64,000 nt of DNA from Turritopsis dohrnii. Lineage: Eukaryota; Cnidaria; Hydrozoa; Anthoathecata; Oceaniidae. Both the position numbers and the translations under genes were made by a program. The notes below the pieces were generated by a model. That model did no database searches. It was not told the origin of the DNA and saw only the letters and a list, made by a program, of their open reading frames with translations. Of the stretch, positions 12,547 to 24,403 are shown piece after piece; the first letter of the stretch is position 1, and every line of letters begins with the position of its first letter. The stretch is taken from contig BQMF02000014.1 in assembly GCA_027922465.2 (NCBI GenBank), forward strand, positions 496,001 to 560,000, given 5' to 3'.

Positions 12547-13120
12547 TCTATATATTAATAGCCGACTCTCTGTTTGTCTGTCACGCAAAATGGTAGATTG
12601 AGTTATGAGAGAAATTATTTCTTTTTTTGTGTGCGACGTTTTTTTCGACGATGCGGAATGCATTGTGTAAAGCAAAAAAGTTTGCTGACATTTTAAATGC
12701 GATCACGACAATGAACGGCTGAGTTTAGAACATGCAAGACTTGAAACGCAAGGAACGTATTTGTCTTCATTTGCAAACAAGCTTTATTAAGCAATAAAGC
12801 CAGCACCAAAGGACGTTAAAACATTACAGGAATTGAACCTCATTTCTCCCATTTTACACGTCTCTCACTTATCGCTGGTTTTAAGTGGAATAATTTGGGG
12901 CAGGTATTTTTATTCGGGCTCCAAAATTACATAAACTTGGAACACTGGTTGCCCCACTGGGACACCCTGAAAAAAAGCTAAGATGCAAATTTGACTGCAC
13001 ACCAGAGGTTGCAATTTCGAATCTGCTTCTGGCTGAACACAAGTTGTACGAGCCGCTTATAAGGAAATATGACATTTATTGGGGTCTGGTGATACAGAGC
13101 AGGTGGACATGGGCGGCTAG
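12547..13120 (+). mobile_element. Helitron-like unit E, last of the array, hairpin deleted
   Basis: Starts TCTATATATTAATAGCCG directly after CTAG of unit D, shares the first 100 bases with the family, then holds unrelated sequence (about 12640-13000) before rejoining the common 3' part. It ends GGGCGGCTAG then T. The 3' hairpin is missing as if deleted between two GGCGG repeats. Confidence 0.7.
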
Positions 13121-14488
13121 TATATATATATCCGAAACATGCAAATCATTACCCATGAACAATAATAAGCTTGCAATAAGAATTCAAAATGGGTAAACCT
13201 CTAAAATGACCTATTATGTATAAAATTCTGTGGGGCAACAAAAGTTGTGGTGTCATTGCACCAAAAGCAAACATTAACATTATTTACATTAGATTTTATC
13301 ATTATCATTATTGGACTTTTATGTCTTGTTTTGTGTTATGTGTGGAAATAAAAACAGTTAGGTGGCTCAAAATACAACACCAAGTTGAATAATGTTTAAC
13401 ATGGCTAATGATAGTAGTAAAAGGAATGGAGAAGAAATAACAGCTTTTTCTTTATTCCTCACAGATACACAGCTTGTGAACATAGATGCACAACGTTTGA
13501 TCTGAATTTAAATTTTCAAAAGTATCAACAAGCAATATTCTCATCAACTTACAATGTTATCGTAAAGGATAGGAGGTATTCCTAGTTTCCCAGTTGGAAG
13601 TTCATAACAAACCTCAGAGCATTCGGAGCATTCCCGGGGGAAAATGTCTACTTAACTCAAAAAAGCAAAAACTATGGCCAGCCTGCCACCATACAGATCA
13701 TCAATTTTGTCTTAAAGCTATACCCTGAACACTTATGGGCTTCATCATTCACATTATTATCTACCTCAAAATTTCCGAAAATTAAAGATAAGTGAGCCAA
13801 ATCGCACTTTTTGTATGACCCTGTAGGAGGTTGCATCGAGTTACGGCAACCGAAAATACATCTCTCTGTTAGTATTTTGATGACAATATTTAATCTTGCC
13901 AAACGAGCTCCTTTCCGCAAAGCTCCACTCCGCAAAAAGTAAACGTAACAAATATCGATTAAATCAGTTGTTAAAAGTTACTCCTAGCGTAGTTGCTCAA
14001 TATCTAATACTAATGCGAGCAATAATGATCCGCCTGGCTACGTCACGATAAGTGATAATCATACGGCAACGAGAGCTTGTTTTTGGGCAAAATATAATTA
14101 TTTAGAAGAAAAAAACTTTACCTGGAGACTTTGTGATAATAAAAAGCAACAATTTCAAAAATAAAATTTTTTGACCTCCTTAAAAGGCATTAGAACCAAT
14201 GAAATGAGCTGATTATAAAAGCTATCAGCTCAAAGGATAAATTACGCAGGTCAATTGAAGTTATTAATAAAAGCATATAAGCATATTATCTACCTTGGGT
14301 TCTATAAAATTAAGCATATTTCTACGGTAAAAAAACGGGAAAAATTCCTAAGCATAACCGTAACGTCGTTTCAGAGGTATTCTTGTAAAACAAAGTTAGT
14401 GTAGCAAACAAGTCATAACGAGGTTGCAATGAGTGTGGAGAATACTTCTCCATTACGTTCCCTTGGTTTGCGTACATGAAAGATAGAA
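13121..14488. other. Intergenic, 3' flank of the fucosyltransferase gene
   Basis: No supported gene. The minus-strand frame 13672-13935 has no motif. The stretch downstream of the fucosyltransferase stop (below 14489) is its probable 3' UTR and flank. Confidence 0.4.
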
Positions 14489-15652
14489 TTAAACAGCATT
14501 CAGCCATGTAAACAGCTTTGTTGCATTACAGGGTTTAAAACGGTTTGGCCAAGGTTCTTTAGCAGGAAAATTCCTATTATTGTGCAGTTTAACACATATA
14601 TCACACAAGCAACGTGGGTGAGTATATGCATTCTTTATTTTATACTTTTGTTTCCATTCAAAATATTCATTGTACTTTTGGTCATCCTTATCTAACATTT
14701 TTAAGTAATCGGCAAATTCCTTTACATTCTTGAAATCAAATGGATTGATATATGATCCAGGCACGACAAGCTCCTTATAATTTGCACCACCTAACACAAT
14801 TGGAACTGTGTCACCCAAAAAACCTTGTTTATAGTACTTTTCAGTGATGTAGTCTTCACAAAGATGGTTTTCAGCTGCTAGGTAAAATTTGTAATTTTTT
14901 AATTCTTTTTGACAATCTCGTTGTTGGCAGTAAAGTTGACTTTTGAAATTTTTTCCACATTTGCCACCAACATCCACTTGTACGTACTTTTCCAATTCTT
15001 TAACAAAATAGTCTCTTGGAGTACCACAATGACTCACCAACCAAGCTACCATTTTAGATTTGCCCTTGGTGTAATTTCTTTTCGTGATTTTATTTTCAGT
15101 ATCTATATGAGCATAACTGCCATAAGGTATTCTAATGTCAGCATTCAGTTGATAAGACATGTACCAATTGAAATATTTGTTAAAAGACTTGTTGAGTGCA
15201 ACTTGCGCGTGAGGTTTCTCGCGTGAAAACCATATCCATATTTGGTCGCTTGGTCTCGTTTGATTTATTAATTTCAGTTCAGCAGGCGATGGGAGATTGC
15301 CAATGCGCCTGGACGCATGAATCATCAAAGCATCGCTTTTATTTCGATATCGTAAATCTGCAGTAAAGAAACAGTTAGTATACTTGCATCCATTTTTCCA
15401 TCCTTTCATATTAATTTGCGGCCAAGTTTCATGCTGAAAGTATTTTGTAGCAAACGTGATGATTTTTTTTCCTTTTTTATTTGCTGTTTGTTTTGGTCTT
15501 TCGTGTTGCGTTTCATTAATGACTGCGTGATATACACTAGATGCTGATTTAGGAAGTGAATTAGTGTTGATGTTATTACTCAAGAAATATAACAGTACCA
15601 ATGAAATTACCGAGAAGCAAAAAATTATGAAAGTACTTTTTGATGACACCAT
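14489..15652 (-). CDS. Alpha-1,3-fucosyltransferase, GT10 family, type II Golgi membrane protein
   Basis: A complete single-exon gene of 387 residues. The start is the ATG at 15652 in a near-ideal context (GCCATGG); the open frame extends three codons further through a non-ATG codon. Residues about 7-25 are a single hydrophobic signal anchor, followed by a short stem and a lumenal catalytic domain. GT10 signatures are clear: WIWFSREKPHA near 138, and the donor-binding block FYLAAENHLCEDYITEKYY then VPIVLGG at about 256-289. Several N-glycosylation sequons are present (NET, NKS, NQT, NYT, NAT). Enzymes of this family move fucose from GDP-fucose to GlcNAc on N- or O-glycans. Cysteines near the C-terminus (CLCDIC) match the usual disulphides. 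Loss of introns could reflect an old retrocopy. Acceptor specificity cannot be read from sequence. Confidence 0.93.
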   Translation of the reverse strand: MVSSKSTFIIFCFSVISLVLLYFLSNNINTNSLPKSASSVYHAVINETQHERPKQTANKKGKKIITFATKYFQHETWPQINMKGWKNGCKYTNCFFTADLRYRNKSDALMIHASRRIGNLPSPAELKLINQTRPSDQIWIWFSREKPHAQVALNKSFNKYFNWYMSYQLNADIRIPYGSYAHIDTENKITKRNYTKGKSKMVAWLVSHCGTPRDYFVKELEKYVQVDVGGKCGKNFKSQLYCQQRDCQKELKNYKFYLAAENHLCEDYITEKYYKQGFLGDTVPIVLGGANYKELVVPGSYINPFDFKNVKEFADYLKMLDKDDQKYNEYFEWKQKYKIKNAYTHPRCLCDICVKLHNNRNFPAKEPWPNRFKPCNATKLFTWLNAV

Positions 15653-17261
15653 GGCAACCAAGCTACGAAACTTTCAGCATCAGTTCTAAAGATTAGGTTA
15701 GAAAATATTCAACATTTGGCATTCGACATAGTCAGGCTTTTACAACGTAAATTAAAGTACTTAGCAGTTGCATGTAACAAAATGTTTCCAAAAATGGCTG
15801 ATGAAAAAACAGCAATAAGTTTTTTCTTTTAAAAAACAAATCTAATTAGACGAAAGAAATGAACCTACTCACTTAAATCTGGATTCGCAGATGGAACTCA
15901 ACCACGATCCAACTGTTTACTGTGAGGCGATTGTAAATCTTAGTTTGTTGAGGATAAACATATCAATCTAAACAACTAGCTATGAGTTCAGAATTTAGTA
16001 ACCATTCTTAAAAATCTTATATGATTGACAACGTACAGAAGTGGCATATGTTTATCTATCTATTCGCAAGCAAAGTGATAGTTTCCTTCCACATTTTCTA
16101 ACCCACGTTTTCAAAAAAATAGACTAGCGAAGCATTAGTAAATTGATATTTAAAAGAAATGCGTAGAGAAAGTACAGGCTTTTAGAAACAAGCTTTGTCA
16201 GTAAAGCAATAAGAAGTGCCAACAGTTTTTCATCGCCCATGTCACAATCACAAAAAGATTCATTAAAGCCATTTCTACCTTCATGATTGTTTTGCTTGTT
16301 CACATAATCCAATGTTAACGATCAAATGAAGTCGTCAGTTTAACGTCCGGCTGATTTAATCTATGAGTTCAATTATCTTTTTAAGTTGTTGTAATAAGGC
16401 ACAATCAAAATATAATGGTAAAACACTAATTACAAATACCTTATCTTATAAAATCTTCTTTGTTTGAGAATTATAGCTTTTGTGTCGTTGTTCTTTCCCA
16501 ACTGGCAAAGTCGTCAAAAAATCGTTTTTTCTTTCTTTTCTTTTTCTTCCAAAATTTCGTTGCTCACGGGCTAGATAAAATAGCATATAGCTGTCAAAAG
16601 GCACAAAAGATTTTCCACTGTTTAAGACTAGACTTGGAATTAAGTAATAGTTTTCCGTGTAAGCGTAGCGCACAAATAATAAAAATGGCAGGGAAGTTTC
16701 ACGTGTATTTATGACGTGAGTTGTTTAAAGAAGAAGGAGAGTATATTCTTGAATTGGAATCAAGTTTGATACTGCTTTCAGTTGTCCGGCTTAATTGCAG
16801 TTTAGACCCGTAACAGATTTTTAAACATTTACCCTGCGGTCTGTAAATTGCACGCCGTCTAACGTTCGTTGAATGTGCAAAGCGACCTATACATTACTTT
16901 GACCTGATTTATGTAAGCTCCAACTCCTAACTCGCATTTTATAACAAAACAGCATGTGCTAACTTTTGACTACTGCATGAACGTATTTCACTCCCGAATA
17001 TGCTTTTTGCCAAGGTTAAAAGGAAGATTCGGGATTAAACTGCAGGTATCATTCATGGAATAAAAAAAAAGGACTTCATTGTTCATGTAGCTAATGTAAA
17101 TAATTGTTCATTTAACTTAATGAACGCGCTTTGAATTAATTCAATTATGTGTCGTTCTTAAAAATCATCAATAACGAAGTGGAAATTTTATTAAAAATAT
17201 CTGGAATGTATTTTACTCCCGAATATACTGTAAAGGTTCGGATAGATAAAATAATAAATAA
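15653..17261. other. Upstream region of the fucosyltransferase gene
   Basis: No supported gene. Two direct copies of ACTCCCGAATAT(A/G)CT occur near 16991 and 17214, about 220 bp apart. Sequence at 17139-17178 recurs at 19796-19836 on the other side of the palindrome-rich transposon. Confidence 0.4.
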
Positions 17262-17271
17262 CCCAGTAAAC

Positions 17272-17880
17272 ACAAAAACGTCTCTAAGACGTCTTTAAGA
17301 CGTCTTTTAACATACCCAAGAGACGTCTTTGAAACGTCTTAGACTGGTTAAAATGTGTTAACACTTTGAGACGAGTCACAGAACGTCTTTAAGACGTCTT
17401 TAAGACGAGCTGAAAAGACGTCTTTAAAACGTTTTTAGGTCGTTTTTGAGACGTCTATTTCGACGTCTTAAAGACGTCTTTGAGACCTCTATTTCGACGT
17501 CTTAAAGTCGTCTTTAAGACGTATTTAAATCGTCTTTTAACATACCCAAGAGACGTCTTTGAAACGTCTTGGACTGGTTGAAATATGTAACGCTTTGAGA
17601 CGAGTTACAGAACGTCTTTAAGACGTCTTTAAGACGTTTTTAGGTCGTCTTTGAGACGTCTATTTCGACGTCTTAAAGACGTCTTTGAGACCTCTATTTC
17701 GACGTCTTAGAGTTGTCTTAAAGACGTCTTTGAGACCTCTATTTCGACGTCTTAAAGTCGTCTTTAACACGTCTTAGAGTTGTCTTAAAGACGTCTTTGA
17801 GACCTCTGTTTCGACATCTTAAAGTCGTTTTTAACACGTCTATTTCGAAACTTAAGGGACGTCTTTAAATCTTCTCCTGG
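17272..17880. repeat. Left AAGACGTCTT palindrome array
   Basis: Dozens of copies of GACGTCTT-type words in both readings, grouped in larger units that repeat CATACCCAAGAGACGTC then ACGTCTT..ACTGGTT (17311 and 17541) and GAGACCTCTATTTCGACG (17481, 17691, 17731). Confidence 0.85.
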
Positions 17881-18161
17881 CTGTAATCTTAAAACGCATG
17901 TGATTTTAAAGGTTTTTGCTTGTTAAAACATAAACAACGAAAGTATTCCTTTTTCCATAAATATTTTCTCCAATACAAAGTCTTACAAAACATATAAAGT
18001 TTTCCTTTAAAAAATGCAATACAACTCTTTATAAAATATCTACATGAAATTTCCAATACAAACTTTTAAATACACGCTTTTCATCTTCCCCTTTGCAATT
18101 TTTCTTGTGACTACGAAAACCTTTTATTAACTAACTTGTGTGGAACGCAGGTGATTACTTA

Positions 18162-18421
18162 AGCCGATTTTCCAATAGAAAAAGTGTCCTAGCGTGTCGT
18201 AGCGTATCATATTGTGTTTGTTGATTGGTTCTTGAGATATTTATTTATAATTATCCTTTTGTTTAAATAATTTTTGATATGCGTATTGCGTTAAAAAAGT
18301 TGACTTTATTTTAACTTTTCACGTGTCGTACCGTAGCGTATCAAGGTCAATCAATCTGGCCAATCAGATGTCAGATTTTAATACGATACGCTTATCAGTT
18401 TTTTCTATTGGAAAACGGGCT
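18162..18421. mobile_element. 260-bp MITE with TTA target duplication
   Basis: Ends AGCCGATTTTCCAATAG and CTATTGGAAAACGGGCT are inverted with two mismatches, flanked by TTA at 18159-18161 and 18422-18424. A second inverted pair inside uses GTAGCGTATCA. A 3-bp TTA duplication is typical of PIF/Harbinger MITEs; assignment is inference. Confidence 0.75.
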
Positions 18422-18887
18422 TTATATGATTCGGAGCATTGAATTTTTTAGAGCACTCGCGCGCTTTGTTTTTGTACTTCATTGTTCAACTTGTCTATAC
18501 AAAATAATTCAATGAGTTTTCGAAATCATCGACTCAAAACAGGTGTTAAATAAATATCGACTATGTTTTCCCAAAAAAAGTTGTCTTTGCTTTTTGATAA
18601 TAATTTGCTGAAAGCATTGAAAGCAGAATGAGAAATGGAACTAAAATTGAAATCAGATACCCGGGTGTGTTCCCATTAAATTATCATGAACATTAATTAA
18701 CGAAAAAGGTACAACACGTAGGCCCGAATTGAACCATTTCACCAATGCATATAAAAGGACCGTGTAATCTAATATCAGCAATCGCCATTATGTCGTCAAG
18801 GACCAGTTATGACTTTAAAGAAGCGTTTTACATAGACTTAAGAAAGGCTTTATTTTGTCTCGACAAGGACGTCTTTGAGACGTATTA

Positions 18888-19293
18888 GTGAGCTTAAGCA
18901 ACTACGACGGCAACGTGGACGACGACGTGAGCAAAAAGAACAAAATAATTATTACTTGTGAATAGTATTTTGAAGAACTTCTTTCTATTGGAGAAATTAT
19001 TCAATTGATAAACTTATAAGGACTAGAAAGTTATCGCGCTTCTATAAAATCTACATAAGAGAAAAAGACTTTCTCTATAATCGCGTCTCCGTTGTCAGTA
19101 CGACTTCAAATCATGACTTTTCACGTTGTGCATAGAACGTGCAATTATGTTAATGATGTAATTATCTTATAAAATTTTCCCAATGGTCTCATAAGTAGTA
19201 GACTCCCTTTCAAAACAAATTCCACATAGAAAACGAAGCTTTTGTTTTAAACACGTCGCCGTCTTCGTTGCCGTTGCGAATGCTTAAGCTCCC
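18888..19293. mobile_element. 406-bp MITE inserted in the right palindrome array
   Basis: Inverted ends G(T/G)GAGCTTAAGCA..ACGACGGCAACG and its inverse, flanked by TATTA at 18883-18887 and 19294-19298. Removing it rejoins GAGACGTATTATG..ACGTCTT of the array, so it is younger than the host element. Confidence 0.8.
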
Positions 19294-20239
19294 TATTATG
19301 AAAAACGTCTTAATAAAGACAAGTTGAAGACGTCTTAGAAACGTGTTTTAAAGGACGTCTTATCTACGTCTCGACAAAGACGTCTTTCGCACGTATTATC
19401 AAAGACGTCTAAGTAAAGACAAGTTGAGGACGTCTTAGAAACGTGTTTTAAAAGACGTCTTATCTACGTCTCGGCAAAGACGTCTTTCGCACGTATTATC
19501 AAAGACGTCTAAGTAAAGACAAGTTGAGGACGTCTTAGAAACGTGTTTTAAAAGACGTCTTATCTACGTCTCGGCAAAGACGTCTGTAACACGTATTTTC
19601 AAAGACGTCTTAATAAAGACGAGTCGCAGACGTCTTAGAGACGTCTCAAGAAAGACGTTTTATAAAAGACCAGCTAAAGACGTCTTCACTCGTCTCAGAT
19701 ACGTCCGTACCAGTTTGAGACGTCTTAAAAACGTCTTGTGTTTACTGGGAAGCAGTTGTTATTGTATTATTATTATTCATTATTCATTATCAAATCATTC
19801 AATTATGTGCCGTTCTTTAAAATCATCAATAGAGACAAAATAAGTAAAAAACGTATATTTCTCTATACAAAAGCTTCCTACAATAACAGGCTTTTACTCT
19901 ATAATAGTCATCAAAATGTAACTCATCTATGTTGTGAGGATCGTTGAAACATCAACTAAGCGGCTGTTATTGTTTTCAAACCCTTGTTTTTTTTTCAAAA
20001 ACGTTTTAGTGGTTTTGCAATGATACAAAAACATCTCTTCATACTCTATTATTCATAAAAACTGATTCTATAAAGTTGATGTAGTAAGGTGTTGACCTGG
20101 AAACTAAACAACCTGGTTTAAAAAGTAAGTTGTGTGAAAAAGTCTTCTAATTTATGTATATATTCTTTTACCAGTTTTAATCAATGTGAGCTGAACGGCA
20201 GAGAAAGGCTTCGTAAAATGAGAAATTCATTTGGTTCTG

Positions 20240-21115
20240 GAAAGAACCAAACATCAACATAATAACAAAAAATTGAAACATCAAACGCGTAATATTAGCT
20301 CCTTTTAACCGATTACAAAATATGAATTAAAAACAAATGGATACCTTCAACTCTGCTTCTTTTATTAAAAAGTTACATTAAACAGCAATCATAAATGAAT
20401 TGGTGAAATGAATGTATAATCTGTTCTTCTCCAATCCACCAACATCATGATTTAAAACCAGGAGTTTTATTTCTTGATTGATTGATGTCCTTTTTTATTA
20501 TTTATCTTACCTAAAAGAAAAGATTTCAATTGTATAATGACGCAGAAATGCTATAATCATACTATGACAATATTGAAACAAATAAAAAAAATCAAACAAA
20601 AAGAAAATCCAAGGACACATTATCCTAAACGTAAGAACTAAAAGCACAATTTTAATAAAAGAATTTGTATAGCAATTGATTGACAAGTTTATAACATAAT
20701 CCTATGCAATAGGGGTTCACTCAATACTGGAGCTGCACTGACTAGAGGCTTTGTAATCTGAATTTTAAGCCCTGGGATACACACAACCAAACGTAAAAAT
20801 AATAAAAATAATTGAAACAACATTTACGTACGAAAACCATTACCAAACACACTTATGCGTAAACATGAAAAAAATATAAACTAAAGACAAATCCATCCAG
20901 CAATGCTTCTTTTGTAGCACAGTTGCATTGGACAGTAATGATTAATTAATGAATTTCAGAAATACTTTTTCACTTTACTAACCCTCAATATTTAACAATC
21001 AGTTTCACTTCTTTAATGACATATATACACTTTTTAGTTTCTGACCTTAAAGAAAAAGATTTCAATGCATAACCAGTGAAGAGTAGCTAATTATACCAGA
21101 AACCAACAAAAACAA
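20240..21115. repeat. Diverged tandem duplication, period about 550 bp
   Basis: 20240-20600 and 20775-21115 align in the same order: ACCAAAC(A/G)T..ATAATAA..AATTGAAACA, then TGCTTCTTTT, then AAAAGAAAAGATTTCAAT. Neither copy has an open frame. The rest of 19750-22161 holds no supported gene. Confidence 0.5.
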
Positions 21116-21782
21116 CCGCAAAACAACACATAATAGCTAGCAGACACTACAGACAAACCATCAAACATCATCAATCTACTAAATCAAATTTATCGTATAA
21201 CAGGAAAAATTTAATAAAAAGACAGACATGGGTGCAGCAGTAGCAGGAAAGCTTGCATTTTGTTCTTAAGACAGCTAGTCGTAACATCTTTCTTATTTCC
21301 ACAACACATTTCATAACTGTGGGACCATTTTGAAATAAATGAAATGAATAAATCACATCTTTTTTGCTAAATAATAGCAAGTTCGTTACCAAATCAAATT
21401 AGTAACTGCTCTTAGCACATGCATCCTAAATGATCCAATCCGTTTGACTCATGTACTTACGTATAGTACATATCTTTCCCAACCTTTACCTACCGAAAAG
21501 CATTAAAACCATTCCCACCAATGTAAATAAACATCATCCTTTTCCAGCCATTTTTAAACAACGTTAGTGCACTTTTTGATAACTATAAAAAGAAATAAAG
21601 TAAATTCTCCTCTTCCAGCCCACGTTTCTATCTCAAAAATATGCTTTCTTCCACTCGTTAATTGTTCTTTGTTTTCCTCCGGTTTTCCACTGAAATAACC
21701 ACTTCACTCTTATATTTTAAATTGTAAACAAACAACTAAATCTTACTTGTTCAAACTCACTCATGCATGTGCTACATTAAAA

Positions 21783-21826
21783 ACCACGAGGGTGAAAATA
21801 TTCTAAGAGGTCATTATTTTCTACCA
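21783..21826. repeat. Solo end of the GACCCCTTAGAATATTTTCACC MITE family
   Basis: CCACGAGGGTGAAAATATTC followed by TAAGAGGTCATTAT matches the right end of the MITE at 47082-47212 with few changes. Only one end is present. Confidence 0.6.
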
Positions 21827-22161
21827 CAAGCCCCTCCAGCATCGAGTTTTTTCACGAATCACTTTTAAAAAGTTAATTCAAACCCTGGTCTGGCAATCAA
21901 ATTCCTTAATGAGAAGAACCGTTTAGCAAATGATGACAAGAGGCCACGAGGCCTGAAGGTCAGCGTTTTCGCCAAAGTTGAAACGTTTTTGTTCCAGGAA
22001 GGTCAAAATAGGAATTCATGAGTGATAACTGAAGTAATAGTGAGGTAATAGTTGGAATAAGACATTCAATGATAAAACCAAACAGGTCTGGTCTCAAAAT
22101 TGTGTCCAAATTGTGCAACAAAACTTAATTCAATAAAATGTCTATCTAGAAATTAAAGATA

Positions 22162-23039
22162 CTAGCCGCCAAGGCGGCGTCGCTCGCCGCCCATGTCCAC
22201 CTGCTCTGTATCACTGTATCAATAAACGTCAAATTTCCTTATAAACGGCTCGTACAACTTGTGTTCAACCAGAAGCAGGTTCGAAGTCACAACCTCTGAT
22301 AAAACCGATCTTTTATCAGTGTCACAATACACTCAAAACGTATAAAAACTTCAACTTTTTATTAACTTTTGTTTTAAAAAAGTTACGCGCTCTAACATGG
22401 GTGCTATCAAACGTAAGGGGGAAATGGTTTCTCTTCTTAAAAAGATCACACGGGAGGAGAGAAAAAAAGGCACGTGTTAAATGAATAAAGTGAATAAAAA
22501 AACGTTCGATCTGATATAAAATAAAATAGATTAAAAGAAATCGATTAAAACAAATTAAGACAACTATTATGACAAAAGCAAAAAAAAAAAAAATATTTTG
22601 TTTTATGATACTCTTTTTTTACCTATCGGTTTTTAAACATTTTGATTGCTCGAAAAAAAAGTTCACCCGTCTCAGACAGTCAGGCAAGGATACGTTAGGA
22701 TACACTGGCAAACCGAACATGCTACCACGTTCTGCCAAGGCTGCTTTTTGTCCAAAATGTTTTATCAGTTAGTTTCTTTGTATTTAGTTGATGTATTGTT
22801 TTCAAAGCCAAGTCAACGTGGAATATAAAACTAACAAAATAATAAAAACGAAACGTTATTCCTATTAGTTCATCAGCCAAAAAATGTCACGTTCGATTGG
22901 GGTTGCAATGTATTTGCTTCGAACTCACGTCGCACACAAAAAAAGAAATAATTTTGCTCACAACTCAATCTACCATTTTGCGTGACTTACAAACAAACAA
23001 ACAGACAGACAGACAGAGAATCGACTATTAATATATAGA
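22162..23039 (-). mobile_element. Solitary Helitron-like copy, minus orientation
   Basis: Read on the minus strand it starts TCTATATATTAATAG at 23039 and ends at 22162 with the perfect hairpin GGCGGCG/AGCGA/CGCCGCC, TTGGCGG and CTAG, followed by T. Interior order matches unit D plus the segment missing there (ACGTATCC..GACTGTCTGAGACGG). It is a full-length, single, non-tandem copy of 878 bp and the best check on unit boundaries in the array. Confidence 0.8.
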
Positions 23040-23485
23040 CAAAGCCTATCAAACACTTATCAATTGACCTTCATCTATGCTATCAAATGAAACAAAAACG
23101 ATTGTCTTTGAAGTGAATTGAAGAAAATCGGATTGTGAATAAATGCAGGTTTGGATTAAAATCAAAAGAAGTTACCAATTCCTTAAAAAAGCTTAGAGTA
23201 TACCATAAGGGGATTTCTTTTGTGTGGATTAATTTTTGCTAGGTCCTTTTGGAGGCAGCAGAACTCTCTCTATCTCCAGGTCTGACCAATATATAGCACA
23301 AAACACAAAATCAGCCCTAGTTAACTGTAGTGTTTACAAACTATTAATGATATAAAGAAAAATTTCATTTTTGTTTTCTCAAGTTAATTTAGTATGTTTT
23401 GTGTTTCTTTTGTTCTCTTATATTACGTTAATTATTATTTCACACTTTTCTATTATGTAATTTTGTATTGTTTAAGTTAGTTATA

Positions 23486-24100
23486 CAGTGTGTCTCAAAA
23501 TGTCTTATCCACAAACTTTCAAGGCGTATATCTCATTACATGTCTGATGATATGTTGCGAATTTCATATCACAAGAAAGAGCTTTTCATGCTCTATCCGT
23601 TAATATAAAATGTTTGCCAAAATATTTGTTCTTCGAAAAGATATTGAAGAAAAACTCAACGATTTGGTTCACTAAATTCTTAAAAGTCAATTAAGTCATT
23701 TTACAATGAAGGTTATTTGTAAACACAATAAAAAAATTAAAAATCATCACGCAATAAAATAATTTTATTTGAAATTTTTAGGATTAGTTGTAATGGGAAA
23801 TTGATACGCAAAGCTATACTTAAAATTTTCTAAAGGTTTCATCAGCACAACAAAAGAAAATTACACCGTTAAAAAGTCATTAGCATGTCAGTTAATTGAC
23901 TTTTAAGAATTTAATGAACCAAATCATTGAGTTTTTCTTCAATATCTTTTCGAAGAACAAATATTTTGGCAAACATTTTATATTGACGGATAGAGCATGA
24001 AAAGCTCTTTCTTGTGATATAAAATTCACAATATATCATCAGACATGTAATGAGATATACGCCTTGAAAGTTTGTGGATAAGACATTTTGAGACACACTG
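23486..24100. mobile_element. 615-bp MITE, mariner-like CAGTGTGTCTCAAAATG ends
   Basis: Inverted repeats of about 210 bp on each side (CAGTGTGTCTCAAAATG to about 23690, inverse from about 23890) are flanked by TA at 23484-23485 and 24101-24102. The short plus and minus frames inside are mirror translations of the repeats and not genes. Confidence 0.85.
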
Positions 24101-24403
24101 TATAAGAGCATTTTTTTTTATTTTTATCACTCAATCACTCAATCAAATATTTAAACACTCAAGCTCCATAATTTCTTGTCAAAAATTATTTCATATCATG
24201 GTAGCACACTCTACCGTAATTATTCTAATTTACTGCGGCCCCAAAAATAATTATTTTGACCGACCCGCGTAAATAATTAGAGTCATTTAATTACAAACTT
24301 TTGAACGCCACGAACCCGCGTTAATAATTAGAGTCAAAAAAAATATCAGCACAAAATTAGAGACATTTTTTATTTTTCAAATGAAATTAAATTTACAAGC
24401 TTT

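Larger units (their letters stand above)
17262..19749. mobile_element. Non-autonomous transposon with AAGACGTCTT palindrome arrays at both ends
   Basis: Ends are CCCAGTAAACACAA and its inverse TTGTGTTTACTGGG. Next to each end lies an array of the 10-mer AAGACGTCTT and variants: about 17272-17880 on the left, about 18866-19740 on the right. AAGACGTCTT equals its own reverse complement, so each array can fold on itself or pair with the other. The right array contains a longer repeat of about 117 bp (for example 19390-19620, near-identical copies). The middle is AT-rich and noncoding, with two nested MITEs. Only AA is shared by both flanks, so target duplication length is unclear. Confidence 0.75.

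Noticed and set aside
14322..14507. Small minus-strand frame overlapping the fucosyltransferase end
   Set aside because: Lies in the 3' flank in another frame and has no independent support.
17272..17880. CRISPR-like or satellite array of GACGTCTT words
   Set aside because: Spacing is irregular, there are no unique spacers, and the arrays end exactly at inverted transposon ends; the genome is eukaryotic.
23911..24111. Small open frames at 23.6 and 23.9-24.1 kb
   Set aside because: They are the same translation from the two arms of an inverted-repeat MITE.
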